64,000 bases of DNA from JBBSEX01 sp038239345 (GTDB lineage: Bacteria > Acidobacteriota > Terriglobia > Bryobacterales > Bryobacteraceae): positions 175,048 through 239,047 of the forward strand of contig JBBSEX010000008.1 of the NCBI GenBank assembly GCA_038239345.1, written 5' to 3'. The notes under the pieces are model-generated. The model had not been told where the DNA came from and ran no database searches. It saw only the letters and a list, made by a program, of their open reading frames with translations. Below are positions 9,405-17,785 of this stretch, in pieces. The stretch's first letter is position 1; each line of letters starts with the position of its first letter. A program made the translations under genes and the position numbers.

Positions 9405-10826
9405 TTGGCTTCCAACGCCCCCTACAGCCCACGCCGCGTTGTTATCGGGTTCACAGTACTCATCCTGGTCTACCTAACCATCGTTTACGTTATTCCCAGG
9501 CCGGCCGCTGTGAAGCCCGAAGGCTGGCACCTTACCGGGATCTTCCTCGCCACCATTGTCGGTTCCATCCTTGAGCCCGTTCCTGCCGCCGCCATCGTTC
9601 TGATGGCAATCGCGGTTACTCCGATCTTGACCAAAGTGGAACTCGCCCGCGCCCTGTCTGGCTACAGCGATGCTGTGGTGTGGCTGGTGATTGCCGCGTT
9701 TTTCATTTCTCGCGCGCTGATCAACACCGGTTTGGCCCGCCGCATCGCGCTCCTATTCGTACGCCTCGTGGGGACGAGTTCACTGGGGGTGTCGTACGCG
9801 CTGGCCCTATCCGACATGGTGCTGGCGATGATGATTCCTTCCAACGGCGCGCGCTGCGGCGGCGTGACACTGCCCATCGTGCGCTCCATTGCCGAACTCT
9901 ACGATTCGCGTCCCGGTGAAACCGCCGGCCGTTTGGGATCTTACCTGATGACCTCGGTATACCAGAGCATCTGCGTCACCACCGCGATGTTTTTCACCGG
10001 CCAAGCCAGCAACGCACTGGCTGCCTCTATTGCCAGCAAACAGTTCGGCGTTCCGATTACCTGGTCCAGTTGGTTTCTGGCGGGAATCGTTCCCGGGCTG
10101 TGCTCACTGGCCGCCGTCTCCTGGGTGGTCCTGCGGCTGAATCCGCCGGAGATAAAGGAAACGCCCGAAGCCGCCCAGTTCGCCGCCGATAAATTGCGTG
10201 AGATGGGCCCCCTGTCGCCCAAAGAGAAGATTCTGGCTGCCGTCTTCGTGGGGGTCTGCAGCTTGTGGATCACCGGTTGGGTGGACGTCACGACTACGGC
10301 GCTGGGCGGGGTCTTCGTGCTCCTGCTTACCGGCGTGATCACATGGGAGGACTGTAAAAGCGAGAAAGCGGCCTGGGATATGTTCGTATGGTACGGCGGA
10401 CTCGTGCAACTGGGCCGCCTGTTGAGCGATTTCGGAGTAACCCGGGCGTTTGCCGAGAATGTCGTCGGAACGTTTGCCAGTTCGGGCTGGATCGCCCTGT
10501 TCGGCATCACGCTGCTGATTTACTTCTACGCCCATTACGGCTTTGCCAGCATCACCGCCCATCTGCTGGCAATGTTCCCGCCATTCATGGCCCTGCTGTT
10601 AGCGAAAGGGGCACCTGCCGGACTCACCGCTTACGCCTTTATCTGCTTCACCAATCTATCCGCCGGACTCACCAACTACGGCACCACACCCACCCCGATG
10701 TTTTACGCCCAAGGCTACGTATCGCTGGGAAAATGGTGGCGGATCGGCCTGATCGTCAGCTTCGTGAACATTCTAATCTGGTCCGTTGTCGGCTTCACCT
10801 GGTGGAAGATACTCCGCATCTGGTAG
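9405..10826 (+). CDS. DASS-family sodium:dicarboxylate/tricarboxylate symporter
   Basis: A 473-residue polytopic inner-membrane protein with about 12 hydrophobic segments. The two DASS signature loops are present: MIPSNGARCGG (SNT-like motif 1, about residues 145-155) and TNYGTTPTP (motif 2, about residue 425), which in VcINDY-type structures bind sodium and the carboxylate. The closest relatives are plant/bacterial 2-oxoglutarate/malate and citrate:succinate carriers (YbhI/CitT group), so a C4-C6 di- or tricarboxylate is the expected substrate. The start is a TTG, with no obvious ribosome binding site. The next gene lies on the opposite strand, 5 bp from its stop. Confidence 0.88.
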   Translation: MASNAPYSPRRVVIGFTVLILVYLTIVYVIPRPAAVKPEGWHLTGIFLATIVGSILEPVPAAAIVLMAIAVTPILTKVELARALSGYSDAVVWLVIAAFFISRALINTGLARRIALLFVRLVGTSSLGVSYALALSDMVLAMMIPSNGARCGGVTLPIVRSIAELYDSRPGETAGRLGSYLMTSVYQSICVTTAMFFTGQASNALAASIASKQFGVPITWSSWFLAGIVPGLCSLAAVSWVVLRLNPPEIKETPEAAQFAADKLREMGPLSPKEKILAAVFVGVCSLWITGWVDVTTTALGGVFVLLLTGVITWEDCKSEKAAWDMFVWYGGLVQLGRLLSDFGVTRAFAENVVGTFASSGWIALFGITLLIYFYAHYGFASITAHLLAMFPPFMALLLAKGAPAGLTAYAFICFTNLSAGLTNYGTTPTPMFYAQGYVSLGKWWRIGLIVSFVNILIWSVVGFTWWKILRIW

Positions 10827-10831
10827 TACGC

Positions 10832-11254
10832 CTAGTTGCTGCGATCGGCCGCCACCAGCTTCATCACTTCGGCATGCGCCAGGATGATTTCCGGATCCGC
10901 CTGAAACGCATCGTAATAATGCTTTTCAAAGCCTACGCCGTTCTCTGAGGCCCGCAGTAATTTCTTCGTCTGTTCCATGAAGCGATGCACATCGGCCTCG
11001 GCCGGCGCCTGTTCCTTGGAATCCATCGCCTCATCGATCTGGACGACAAGCCCGGAAAGGGAGTGCAGCCAGGCAAACCAGACGTCGCCGATTACCAACT
11101 GGAGGAACGTGTTGCTGGACGGAATCGGGCCGTTCGCCTTCTCGTAGTTGGCCTTCTCCTGGTCCAGCAGCAGCTTGTGCAAATCCAGCAAACGCAGGCG
11201 CAAGGCATCTAGACGCTGGTAACGCGGGTCCTGAGAACGCGGAGTAGAAGGCAT
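10832..11254 (-). CDS. Conserved hypothetical cytosolic protein
   Basis: A 140-residue protein with no signal peptide or membrane segment, predicted almost entirely helical. Motif-like stretches include RLRLLDLHKLLLDQEKANYEK and WLHSLSGLVVQIDEAMD. I recall similar short, uncharacterised helical proteins in diverse environmental bacteria, but I cannot name a domain. It is convergent with the DASS transporter and divergent from rpsO, so it is monocistronic. Nothing in the context points to a function. Confidence 0.7.
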   Translation of the reverse strand: MPSTPRSQDPRYQRLDALRLRLLDLHKLLLDQEKANYEKANGPIPSSNTFLQLVIGDVWFAWLHSLSGLVVQIDEAMDSKEQAPAEADVHRFMEQTKKLLRASENGVGFEKHYYDAFQADPEIILAHAEVMKLVAADRSN

Positions 11255-11357
11255 GTAACTCTATGGTAACAACCACGAGAGCGCCGATTCAGGCGTCGGC
11301 CCGCGCCATTTATGACAGTTATACAACAGGCGGAAGACTTGTGCTACCCTTAGAGGG

Positions 11358-11363
11358 TATAAA
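11358..11363 (+). promoter_or_regulatory. Possible -10 box upstream of rpsO
   Basis: TATAAA at 11358-11363 lies 37 nt upstream of the rpsO start, with GACTTG at 11336-11341 (16-nt spacer) as a weak -35 candidate. A small inverted repeat (ACCCTTAGAGGGT, 11345-11357) occupies the spacer. It is read by eye only; the GAGGAG ribosome site at about 11381-11386 sits rather far (about 14 nt) from the ATG. Confidence 0.3.
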
Positions 11364-11400
11364 AAACGATTAAGGCAAGACGAGGAGTATTGACCCTAGC

Positions 11401-11670
11401 ATGGCACTGGCGACTGAAGTAAAGACCGAAGTTATTGCAAAATACCGCCGCACGCAGAACGACACCGGTTCGCCAGAGGTACAGGTAGCCATCCTGAGCA
11501 CGCGCATTCGTGAGCTTACGGATCATTTCAAGACGCATCAGAAAGACCATCATTCCCGTAGAGGTTTGCTCACGATGGTGCAACGCCGGCGTAGCTTGTT
11601 AGACTATCTGAAAAGCCGTAACCCAGAGCGTTACAAGACGCTGATTTTAAGTCTCGGTATTCGGCGCTAG
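11401..11670 (+). CDS. rpsO: 30S ribosomal protein S15
   Basis: An 89-residue primary 16S rRNA-binding protein. It shows the full S15 pattern: DTGSPEVQVAILSTRI, then TDHFKTHQKDHHSRRGLL and a C-terminal RYKTLILSLGIRR. Length and order are canonical. It is followed 193 nt later by pnp, the arrangement conserved across most bacteria, where the intergenic RNA structure carries control by RNase III/PNPase and S15 autoregulation. Confidence 0.98.
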   Translation: MALATEVKTEVIAKYRRTQNDTGSPEVQVAILSTRIRELTDHFKTHQKDHHSRRGLLTMVQRRRSLLDYLKSRNPERYKTLILSLGIRR

Positions 11671-11709
11671 GTTCAATTCTCAAGAGGCGGGGGCGTTCTT
11701 TCTGTAGGT

Positions 11710-11837
11710 CCGCTCCTCACACCGCTCTCCACCAATCGCAGGAGCGGTTGGAATTGTACGGCAGGCGGTATTTCCTCCATCATTCGCTCCAGTCTCCTCT
11801 TAATCAGATGTTGGCTATGCTCCTCCCTGGAGGGAGG
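11710..11837 (+). promoter_or_regulatory. Hairpins in the rpsO-pnp leader
   Basis: Two inverted repeats lie in the 193-nt gap. CCGCTCCT (11710-11717) pairs with AGGAGCGG (11740-11747), an 8-bp stem with a 22-nt loop. CCTCCC (11822-11827) pairs with GGGAGG (11832-11837) around a TGGA tetraloop, ending 16 nt before the pnp ribosome site (AAGGA, about 11854). In E. coli the equivalent region is cut by RNase III so that PNPase can autoregulate. The same role here is inferred from position and structure. Confidence 0.5.
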
Positions 11838-11863
11838 CGTGAGCCTGGATTATAAGGATATCC

Positions 11864-13963
11864 ATGTTACACACCGTTGAACTCGACCTGAATGGTCGAA
11901 AGATTACTTTAGAAACCGGAAAGATTGCCAAGCAGGCGAACGGATCGGTTGTTGTCCGCTCCGGCGAATCTGTCGTGCTGGTTACGGCTTGTTCCAATGA
12001 GGAGCCCAAAGTGGGCGCCTCCTTTTTCCCCCTCACAGTCGATTACCGCGAATATACTTACTCCGCCGGCCGTTTCCCTGGCGGATTCATCAAGCGCGAG
12101 GGACGTCCTTCGGAAAAGGAAATTCTCACCAGCCGTCTGATTGACCGCCCGATTCGCCCATTGTTCCCTGAGGGCTATTCGCATGAGACGCAGGTCATTG
12201 GTATGGTGCTCTCGGCCGATCCCCTCCGCGATCCCGGCATCCTAGCCATTATTGGCGCGGGCGCCTCTCTGGCCATCTCCGATATTCCCTTTCATCATGT
12301 GCTTTCCGCCGTACGCGTCGGTTCCGTCGATGGCGCGTTCATTGTGAATCCGTCTTACGATGAAGCCCGCGCGTCGAAGGTCAATATCGTTGTCGCCGGT
12401 ACCGATGACGGTATCGTGATGGTAGAAGCCGGTGCCCAGCATGTCAGCGAAGCCGACGTACTCGGGGCAATTGAATTCGGCCATGACATCGTCCGCAAGA
12501 TCAATGCCGGCATTCGCGAACTGGTCGCCAAGGCCGGTAAAAAGAAGCGCGATTATGTCAGTCCCGTTTTCAACAAAGATCTTTACCAGAAGCTGGAAAC
12601 GTCGGTCCGCGAAGAACTCGCCGACGCGATGAATACCAAGAAATACGAGAAGATCGACAGCTACCATCGCATTCACGTCGCCAAGAAGAAGGCCGTCGAG
12701 GCCGCTGGCGAAGAGTTCAAGAGCGAGGCCGGCAAGATATTCGACGCAATCAAGGAAAACATTTTCCGCGACCAGATGTTGAAGGATCGCCGCCGCCCCG
12801 ATGGCCGCGCGTTTGACGAAATTCGCAATATCGAAGTGGAAGTCGGCGTCCTGCCCCGCACCCACGGCTCCAGCTTATTTACACGCGGCGAAACGCAGGC
12901 TCTGGTTACCGCCACGCTCGGCACCAAAGACGACGAACAACGCATCGAACTCCTCGATTCCGTGGAAACCTCGAAGCGCTTCATGTTGCACTACAATTTT
13001 CCGCCGTTCAGCGTCGGTGAAACGGGGTTCATGCGCGGACCTGGACGCCGCGAGATCGGCCACGGCGCGCTGGCTGAGCGTTCGCTGCTGGCCGTTATCC
13101 CCGACGACAAGAAGTTCCCCTACACGCTGCGCATCGTCAGCGACATTCTGGAATCGAATGGTTCCAGTTCGATGGCCAGCGTCTGCGGCGCCACCATGGC
13201 GTTGCTGGATGCGGGCGTACCGATCTCACACCCGATCGCCGGCATCGCGATGGGCCTGGTGAAAGAAGGCGACGCTTACGCCATTCTGACCGACATTGCC
13301 GGCGCCGAAGATCATTACGGCGATATGGATTTCAAGGTTGCCGGATCGCAGGAAGGCATCACCGGCCTGCAAATGGATATCAAGGTGCCCAACGTCACGT
13401 CGGCCATCATGAAGGAAGCGCTGGAACAGGCGCGCAAGGCCCGGCTGTTCATTCTCGACAAGATGATTGCCGTGATGTCCACGCATCGCCCCAACCTTTC
13501 GCAATACGCTCCGCGCATCTACACGCTGATGATCCCAACCGACAAAATCCGTGAACTGATCGGACCTGGCGGCAAGGTAATTCGAGGAATCGTCGACGCC
13601 ACCGGCGTTAAGATTGATGTGTCCGACGATGGTACCGTGAACATTTTCGCCGCCGACGGCAATGCCGCCGATAAGGCGATTCAGATGGTTACCGACATCG
13701 CCGCCGTAGCCGAAATCGGCAAGACTTATCTGGGCAAAGTCGTACGCCTGGTGGACTTCGGCGCGTTCGTCGAAATCTTCCCTGGCACCGACGGCCTGCT
13801 GCATATCAGCGAAATTTCCGAGAATCGCATCAAGGCAGTGCGCGATGAGTTGAAAGAGGGAGATCAGATCCTGGTGAAGGTTCTGGCTCTGGAAGGCAAC
13901 AAGATCAAGCTCAGCCGTAAAGCCGTGCTTCGCGAACAACGAGACAAGCTCGTAACCCAGTAG
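11864..13963 (+). CDS. pnp: Polyribonucleotide nucleotidyltransferase (PNPase)
   Basis: A 699-residue phosphorolytic 3'-5' exoribonuclease of the degradosome, acting as a trimer. Domain order is complete: RNase PH 1 (about 11-145), linker helices, catalytic RNase PH 2 (about 320-530, with FMRGPGRREIGHGALAER and the metal-binding DITGAEDHYGDMDFK-type segment, here DIAGAEDHYGDMDF), KH (about 553-612, with IGPGGKVIRGI) and S1 (about 622-690). Length is typical. It sits downstream of rpsO as expected. A terminator-like hairpin follows 58 nt after its stop. Confidence 0.98.
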   Translation: MLHTVELDLNGRKITLETGKIAKQANGSVVVRSGESVVLVTACSNEEPKVGASFFPLTVDYREYTYSAGRFPGGFIKREGRPSEKEILTSRLIDRPIRPLFPEGYSHETQVIGMVLSADPLRDPGILAIIGAGASLAISDIPFHHVLSAVRVGSVDGAFIVNPSYDEARASKVNIVVAGTDDGIVMVEAGAQHVSEADVLGAIEFGHDIVRKINAGIRELVAKAGKKKRDYVSPVFNKDLYQKLETSVREELADAMNTKKYEKIDSYHRIHVAKKKAVEAAGEEFKSEAGKIFDAIKENIFRDQMLKDRRRPDGRAFDEIRNIEVEVGVLPRTHGSSLFTRGETQALVTATLGTKDDEQRIELLDSVETSKRFMLHYNFPPFSVGETGFMRGPGRREIGHGALAERSLLAVIPDDKKFPYTLRIVSDILESNGSSSMASVCGATMALLDAGVPISHPIAGIAMGLVKEGDAYAILTDIAGAEDHYGDMDFKVAGSQEGITGLQMDIKVPNVTSAIMKEALEQARKARLFILDKMIAVMSTHRPNLSQYAPRIYTLMIPTDKIRELIGPGGKVIRGIVDATGVKIDVSDDGTVNIFAADGNAADKAIQMVTDIAAVAEIGKTYLGKVVRLVDFGAFVEIFPGTDGLLHISEISENRIKAVRDELKEGDQILVKVLALEGNKIKLSRKAVLREQRDKLVTQ

Positions 13964-14003
13964 CTATGATGCACCCGGTACAGGTAGGGTAGCCCAAACC
14001 GGT

Positions 14004-14792
14004 ATGCGATCTGCTCTCCTTATGCTGGCGCTTCTTGCGCCAGCATTTTCTTTTTGCGCCACTGGAAAACTCATCTGGAGCGATGAGTTTAACGGCCCCG
14101 CTGGTTCGCCACCCAATTCCAGCAAATGGGTTTTCGAGTTGGGCCACAACGGTTGGGGAAACGCCGAGCTCGAGACTTACAGCGATTCCCCTGACAACTG
14201 CCGCCTGGATGGAGCCGGCCATCTGGTCGTCGAAGCCCGCCTCACTCAGCCCGCAACGTACACCTCGGCTCGCATCAAGACGCTATCGAAGTTCACTTTT
14301 CAATACGGGCGAGTCGAATCGCGAATTCGCGTCGCCTCCGGTCAGGGGCTTTGGTCGGCATTCTGGCTCCTCGGCGCGAACGTCGCGGGCGTGGGATGGC
14401 CTGCCAGCGGCGAAATCGATATCATGGAAAATCTTGGACGGGACCCTTCAGCCGTGCACGGCACTATTCACGGCCCCGGCTATTCAGGCGGCAAAGGAAT
14501 TGGAAAGCCCTATCGGCTTCCCGACAAGCAGTGCTTTGCCGATGATTTCCATGTCTATGCTATCGATTGGGTAGCCAATCGAATCGCCTTCTTCGTGGAT
14601 GGCAACCTGTATCATACGGTTGCGCCATCGTCGTTGCCGAAAGGGACAAAGTGGGTTTTCGACCATCCCTTTTATCTGATCCTCAACCTTGCCGTAGGCG
14701 GTATTTGGCCACGCAATCCCGACGCGACGACCGTTTTCCCGCAACAAATGGTGATTGATTACGTGCGCGTGTATGAACCTGCTACTCGGTAG
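14004..14792 (+). CDS. Secreted GH16 endo-beta-glucanase (laminarinase-like)
   Basis: A 262-residue enzyme. Signal peptide (MRSALLMLALLAPAFSFC), then a single GH16 jelly-roll domain. The catalytic signature GEIDIMENLG carries the nucleophile Glu, assisting Asp and acid/base Glu (ExDxxE), and the WGNAELETY region forms part of the substrate cleft. The likely substrate is a beta-1,3(-1,4)-glucan. No extra carbohydrate-binding module is visible. The start is only 40 nt after the pnp stop with a weak ribosome site (AGGTAGGG, far upstream). Oddly, a perfect terminator-like hairpin overlaps codons 7-17. The 3' end overlaps the convergent esterase gene by 11 nt. Confidence 0.9.
   Translation: MRSALLMLALLAPAFSFCATGKLIWSDEFNGPAGSPPNSSKWVFELGHNGWGNAELETYSDSPDNCRLDGAGHLVVEARLTQPATYTSARIKTLSKFTFQYGRVESRIRVASGQGLWSAFWLLGANVAGVGWPASGEIDIMENLGRDPSAVHGTIHGPGYSGGKGIGKPYRLPDKQCFADDFHVYAIDWVANRIAFFVDGNLYHTVAPSSLPKGTKWVFDHPFYLILNLAVGGIWPRNPDATTVFPQQMVIDYVRVYEPATR
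14022..14055 (+). terminator. Intrinsic-terminator-like hairpin inside the GH16 signal-peptide codons
   Basis: ATGCTGGCGC (14022-14031) and GCGCCAGCAT (14037-14046) form a perfect 10-bp stem with loop TTCTT, followed by TTTTCTTTTT. This is a textbook rho-independent terminator for pnp, but it lies inside the first 17 codons of the GH16 gene. It could end pnp transcripts while GH16 uses a promoter inside pnp, or act as a conditional attenuator. Confidence 0.7.
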
Positions 14793-15567
14793 CCGTCTTC
14801 TGCACGCGCTTCTGCGCAAACAGCCACTTCACGAAATCCGCGTCGGCATAAGCCTTGTCCCAGGAGTTATGCCCCACGTCGGCATATTCCGAGTAATGCA
14901 CGTCGCCGCCATTCGCCTTTAGGGCGATCACCATTCGCCTGGATTCCACTACCGGCACTAACGGATCGGCGTCGCCGTGAAAGATCCAGGCGGGCGTCTT
15001 ACCGATCTTCTTGGCCGCTGCCGCATACACATCGACGCTTGCATCCTGCGCCGGACGGCTCGAGTCTTGCACACCGGACGGTAACTTAATCCCGCCGCAG
15101 ATCGGAGCGATTGCCGCCCAGCGTCCGGCAAATTGCGCTGCCATGGCCCACGTCCCGTAACCACCCATTGATAGGCCGGTCAAGTACACCCGATCGGGGT
15201 CGCCATGGAATTCGCTCATCTCGGCATCGAGAGCCGCTAATGCCTGATTCTCCATCCCCGGATCGGGCCACCAGATACCCTTCTGACATTGCGGAATCAC
15301 GACGATCGCCGGAAACCGTTCGACATTTTTGCGAATTGCATGAGCCAATCCCACGTCCGTCTGCACCAATCCGTCCGCGCCGCGCTCACCCGCGCCGTGC
15401 AGGAAGAGGATCACCGGCCAGGCGTGATCGTTCGTCCAATCCGCCGGAACATAAACCTGATATTTATATTCCAAGCCGCCAACCGTCACCTTGCGATTCA
15501 GAAAGCCTGTGTCCTTGGCGGACACCACGAAAGCTATTGCCAGAAAAAGAAAAAGTAAGCGTCGCAT
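14782..15567 (-). CDS. Secreted alpha/beta-hydrolase esterase (PHB-depolymerase/phospholipase-like)
   Basis: A 261-residue protein with signal peptide (MRRLLFLFLAIAFVVSA). The alpha/beta-hydrolase triad is clear: nucleophile Ser in GLSMGGYGTW (about 144), Asp in HGDADPLVPV (about 205) and His in GHNSWDKAY. The oxyanion-loop phrase LFLHGAGERG matches the prolyl-oligopeptidase-like/dienelactone-hydrolase-related group often annotated as phospholipase or feruloyl esterase-like. It is the last gene of the long minus-strand run. Its ATG shares one base with the TAA of the YbjQ gene (TAATG). The substrate is probably an ester on plant or microbial polymer. Confidence 0.85.
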   Translation of the reverse strand: MRRLLFLFLAIAFVVSAKDTGFLNRKVTVGGLEYKYQVYVPADWTNDHAWPVILFLHGAGERGADGLVQTDVGLAHAIRKNVERFPAIVVIPQCQKGIWWPDPGMENQALAALDAEMSEFHGDPDRVYLTGLSMGGYGTWAMAAQFAGRWAAIAPICGGIKLPSGVQDSSRPAQDASVDVYAAAAKKIGKTPAWIFHGDADPLVPVVESRRMVIALKANGGDVHYSEYADVGHNSWDKAYADADFVKWLFAQKRVQKTATE

Positions 15568-15953
15568 TAGTTCCCCTTCGATTCCGGTTCCATCACCACG
15601 GCCGTCCCGTAGCAGAGCACTTCGGTTACGCCCTGCATCAATTCGTTCGCATCATATCGCATGCCGACGATCGCATTTGCGCCCATCGCCGCCCCATGCT
15701 GCAGCATTCGTTCAAACGCATCGTTGCGTGTCTTTTCACAAAGCTCGGTAAATAGCGAAATATCGCCGCCGACAAGGGTTTGCAAACTGGCTCCAATGCT
15801 GCCGAACACGGATCGCGACCGCACAACAATCCCCCGCACGATTCCGATATTGGTTCGTATTTTAAAGCCTTCAATAGTGAAGGCGGTGGTCACCATATGG
15901 TGCAGCACCATACCTTGATAGTGGTCGGGACGCGGGTATTCAGGACTAGACAT
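15567..15953 (-). CDS. YbjQ/UPF0145 family protein
   Basis: A 128-residue cytosolic protein with the UPF0145 pattern: TIEGFKIRTNIGIVRGIVVRSRSV, then FERMLQHGAAMGANAIVGMRYD, a pentamer-forming fold. The biochemical role is unknown in any organism; some literature calls it a heavy-metal-binding domain. It is about 20 residues longer at the N-terminus than E. coli YbjQ. It is translationally coupled to the esterase through a TAATG junction and lies 23 nt after the isomerase gene. Confidence 0.85.
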   Translation of the reverse strand: MSSPEYPRPDHYQGMVLHHMVTTAFTIEGFKIRTNIGIVRGIVVRSRSVFGSIGASLQTLVGGDISLFTELCEKTRNDAFERMLQHGAAMGANAIVGMRYDANELMQGVTEVLCYGTAVVMEPESKGN

Positions 15954-15976
15954 AGCGGATGTCTTCCTCTATGGAA

Positions 15977-16798
15977 TTAAGCATGCAAACCGGCCAGCAC
16001 GCCCCGCATATAGGCGAAGCTCTTGATCATTCCCGGCAGCGGATCGGTGTCGTTGATCTCGTATTCCAACATCACGCCACCCTGGTACTTCATTCTTTTT
16101 AACTCGCGGAAAATCGCCGGAATCGGAATCTTTCCATCGCCGACGGCCACCTGGCTATTTCTATCCGTAAAGTCCGTCAGATCCTTTACATGCATGTCCA
16201 GCAAGCGCGGACCAGCCAGTTTGATCGCTTGCACGACATCGATACCGGCTCGTACGGTATGCCCAATATCGATACAGCAGCCTATCCGGGGATCCATGTT
16301 TTTCACCACCTCCAAAACACTTTGTGGCGTTGGAAAGTGCTTGTCTTCCGGTCCATGATTATGCAACGCCGCCTTGATGTTATATTCCTTCACCAGCTTT
16401 TCCACCGCCGGCATCGTCTCCTTCGTAGGCGCGCAAACAATTAACGGGAATCCAGCGGCCTTCGCGTAATCGAAGGCGTGCCGTAGTTCGTCCTCTTTTT
16501 GCAGATTGATGTTGCCGCCACCGAGGACGATCAAGCCGGCGTCGTCGAACTGCTTGCGGCCGGCGGCGATTTCTTCCGCCGTATCCTTCATCGAGAGATG
16601 AAAATCTTTAATGTTGATGTACTGTACATTCAACTTCCTGGTCATCTCGATGGCCTGCTCGCGCTTAAATTTTCGGAACGAATAGCTGGCGACGCCCAGT
16701 TTCAAATCGTCCGATCCATCCGCCGCCGGTGCGCCGAATGTCACACGGCCCATCGCCGCTAACGCCGCGGCTCCACCCACAAAGTGTCTTCGATTCAC
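15977..16798 (-). CDS. Exported sugar phosphate isomerase/epimerase-like TIM-barrel protein
   Basis: A 273-residue AP-endonuclease-2-type TIM barrel. The N-terminus (MNRRHFVGGAAALAAMGR) is a twin-arginine-like signal, so the enzyme probably acts in the periplasm. Metal-binding acidic/His residues sit at strand ends: CCIDIGHTVRAG, MHVKDLTDF and MLEYEIND, with ALHNHG earlier. Such proteins are abundant in Acidobacteria and Planctomycetes. 3-keto-sugar or sugar epimerisation is a common suggestion, but the true substrate is unknown. The ATG overlaps the rsgA stop (ATGA). Confidence 0.8.
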   Translation of the reverse strand: MNRRHFVGGAAALAAMGRVTFGAPAADGSDDLKLGVASYSFRKFKREQAIEMTRKLNVQYINIKDFHLSMKDTAEEIAAGRKQFDDAGLIVLGGGNINLQKEDELRHAFDYAKAAGFPLIVCAPTKETMPAVEKLVKEYNIKAALHNHGPEDKHFPTPQSVLEVVKNMDPRIGCCIDIGHTVRAGIDVVQAIKLAGPRLLDMHVKDLTDFTDRNSQVAVGDGKIPIPAIFRELKRMKYQGGVMLEYEINDTDPLPGMIKSFAYMRGVLAGLHA

Positions 16799-17778
16799 TG
16801 CGTCTCCCCCTTCAAGGATTCCATCAATCGCAAATAAGAACTATGCCGTTCGCGCGGTATCTCGCCTCGTTCCACGGCCTCCAGCACCGCGCAACGTGGT
16901 TCATCGCGATGGCCGCAATCGCGGTAGCGGCACTGGGGCGCGTACGGATCAAATTCGTGGAAGTAACGCCGCAATTCATCTACCGTCAAATCCCACAAGC
17001 CAAATTCCCGCACGCCCGGAGTATCGATTACCTGCGCGCCCCCGGTAATTTCATAGATCGACGATGAGGTAGTGGTGTGTTGGCCCTTTTCATTCCCCTC
17101 AGTCACGGCAGTCGTCGCCAACTCCAATTCCGGCCGCAGAGCGTTTAGCAGCGACGACTTTCCAACGCCGCTGTGGCCCACGAACACGCACACTTTCCCC
17201 GCCAGAGCCTCTTCCAATTCGGGAATTCCTTCGCCGCTCGATGCCGAACAAGCGAACACCGGGATTCCCGCTTGGCGGTATGGTTCCAACGCCGACATGT
17301 CGCCGCCCAAATCTACCTTGTTAACGCAAAGCATAGGGGTAGCGCGTCCCTTTTCGATCGCGATCAAATAGCGATCCACCAAACCGGGACGGAAATCGGG
17401 GGAACGAATGGACGCGACAATCACGACCACATCGACATTCGCCGCGATTATCTTTTCCAGGTTCGGATTATGCGGATCGGGTCGCGATAGCGCCGATCGG
17501 CGCGGCAAAATTTCCATCACCGCCCGGCGTTCCAACGACACCATCACGTTGTCTCCAATGGCCATGCCCGACAGCGGCGTGCACGACATCTGCTCCCCAT
17601 CGATCCGCACCAGGCACTTATGGCCATGCACTCCCGTAATGATGCCGGCAACGCCCGGTACCTTTTTAACGACGGCCGGCTCTTCCTTTTTTCGTTGACT
17701 CTGAATCTTCTTGATGCGCTTGTTGCGCTCCTGGTGAGCGAGATCTTTCGTCGCGCGCTTTTCTTGTCGAGGATCCAT
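16795..17778 (-). CDS. rsgA: Small ribosomal subunit biogenesis GTPase RsgA
   Basis: A 327-residue circularly permuted GTPase that checks late 30S maturation. An OB-fold (about 40-110) precedes the GTPase with permuted motif order: NKVD (G4), GHSGVGKSS (G1), a T-rich switch (G2, QHTTTSSS) and DTPGVREFGL (G3). It is followed by the C-terminal zinc finger with Cys/His ligands (CRYRDCGHRDEPRC). ATG 17778 is chosen because it begins the conserved Lys/Arg-rich tail (residues 1-38) and lies 7 nt after the upstream stop. Its position inside a sugar-use operon is unusual. Confidence 0.95.
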   Translation of the reverse strand: MDPRQEKRATKDLAHQERNKRIKKIQSQRKKEEPAVVKKVPGVAGIITGVHGHKCLVRIDGEQMSCTPLSGMAIGDNVMVSLERRAVMEILPRRSALSRPDPHNPNLEKIIAANVDVVVIVASIRSPDFRPGLVDRYLIAIEKGRATPMLCVNKVDLGGDMSALEPYRQAGIPVFACSASSGEGIPELEEALAGKVCVFVGHSGVGKSSLLNALRPELELATTAVTEGNEKGQHTTTSSSIYEITGGAQVIDTPGVREFGLWDLTVDELRRYFHEFDPYAPQCRYRDCGHRDEPRCAVLEAVERGEIPRERHSSYLRLMESLKGETQ

Positions 17779-17785
17779 TCCGCTA

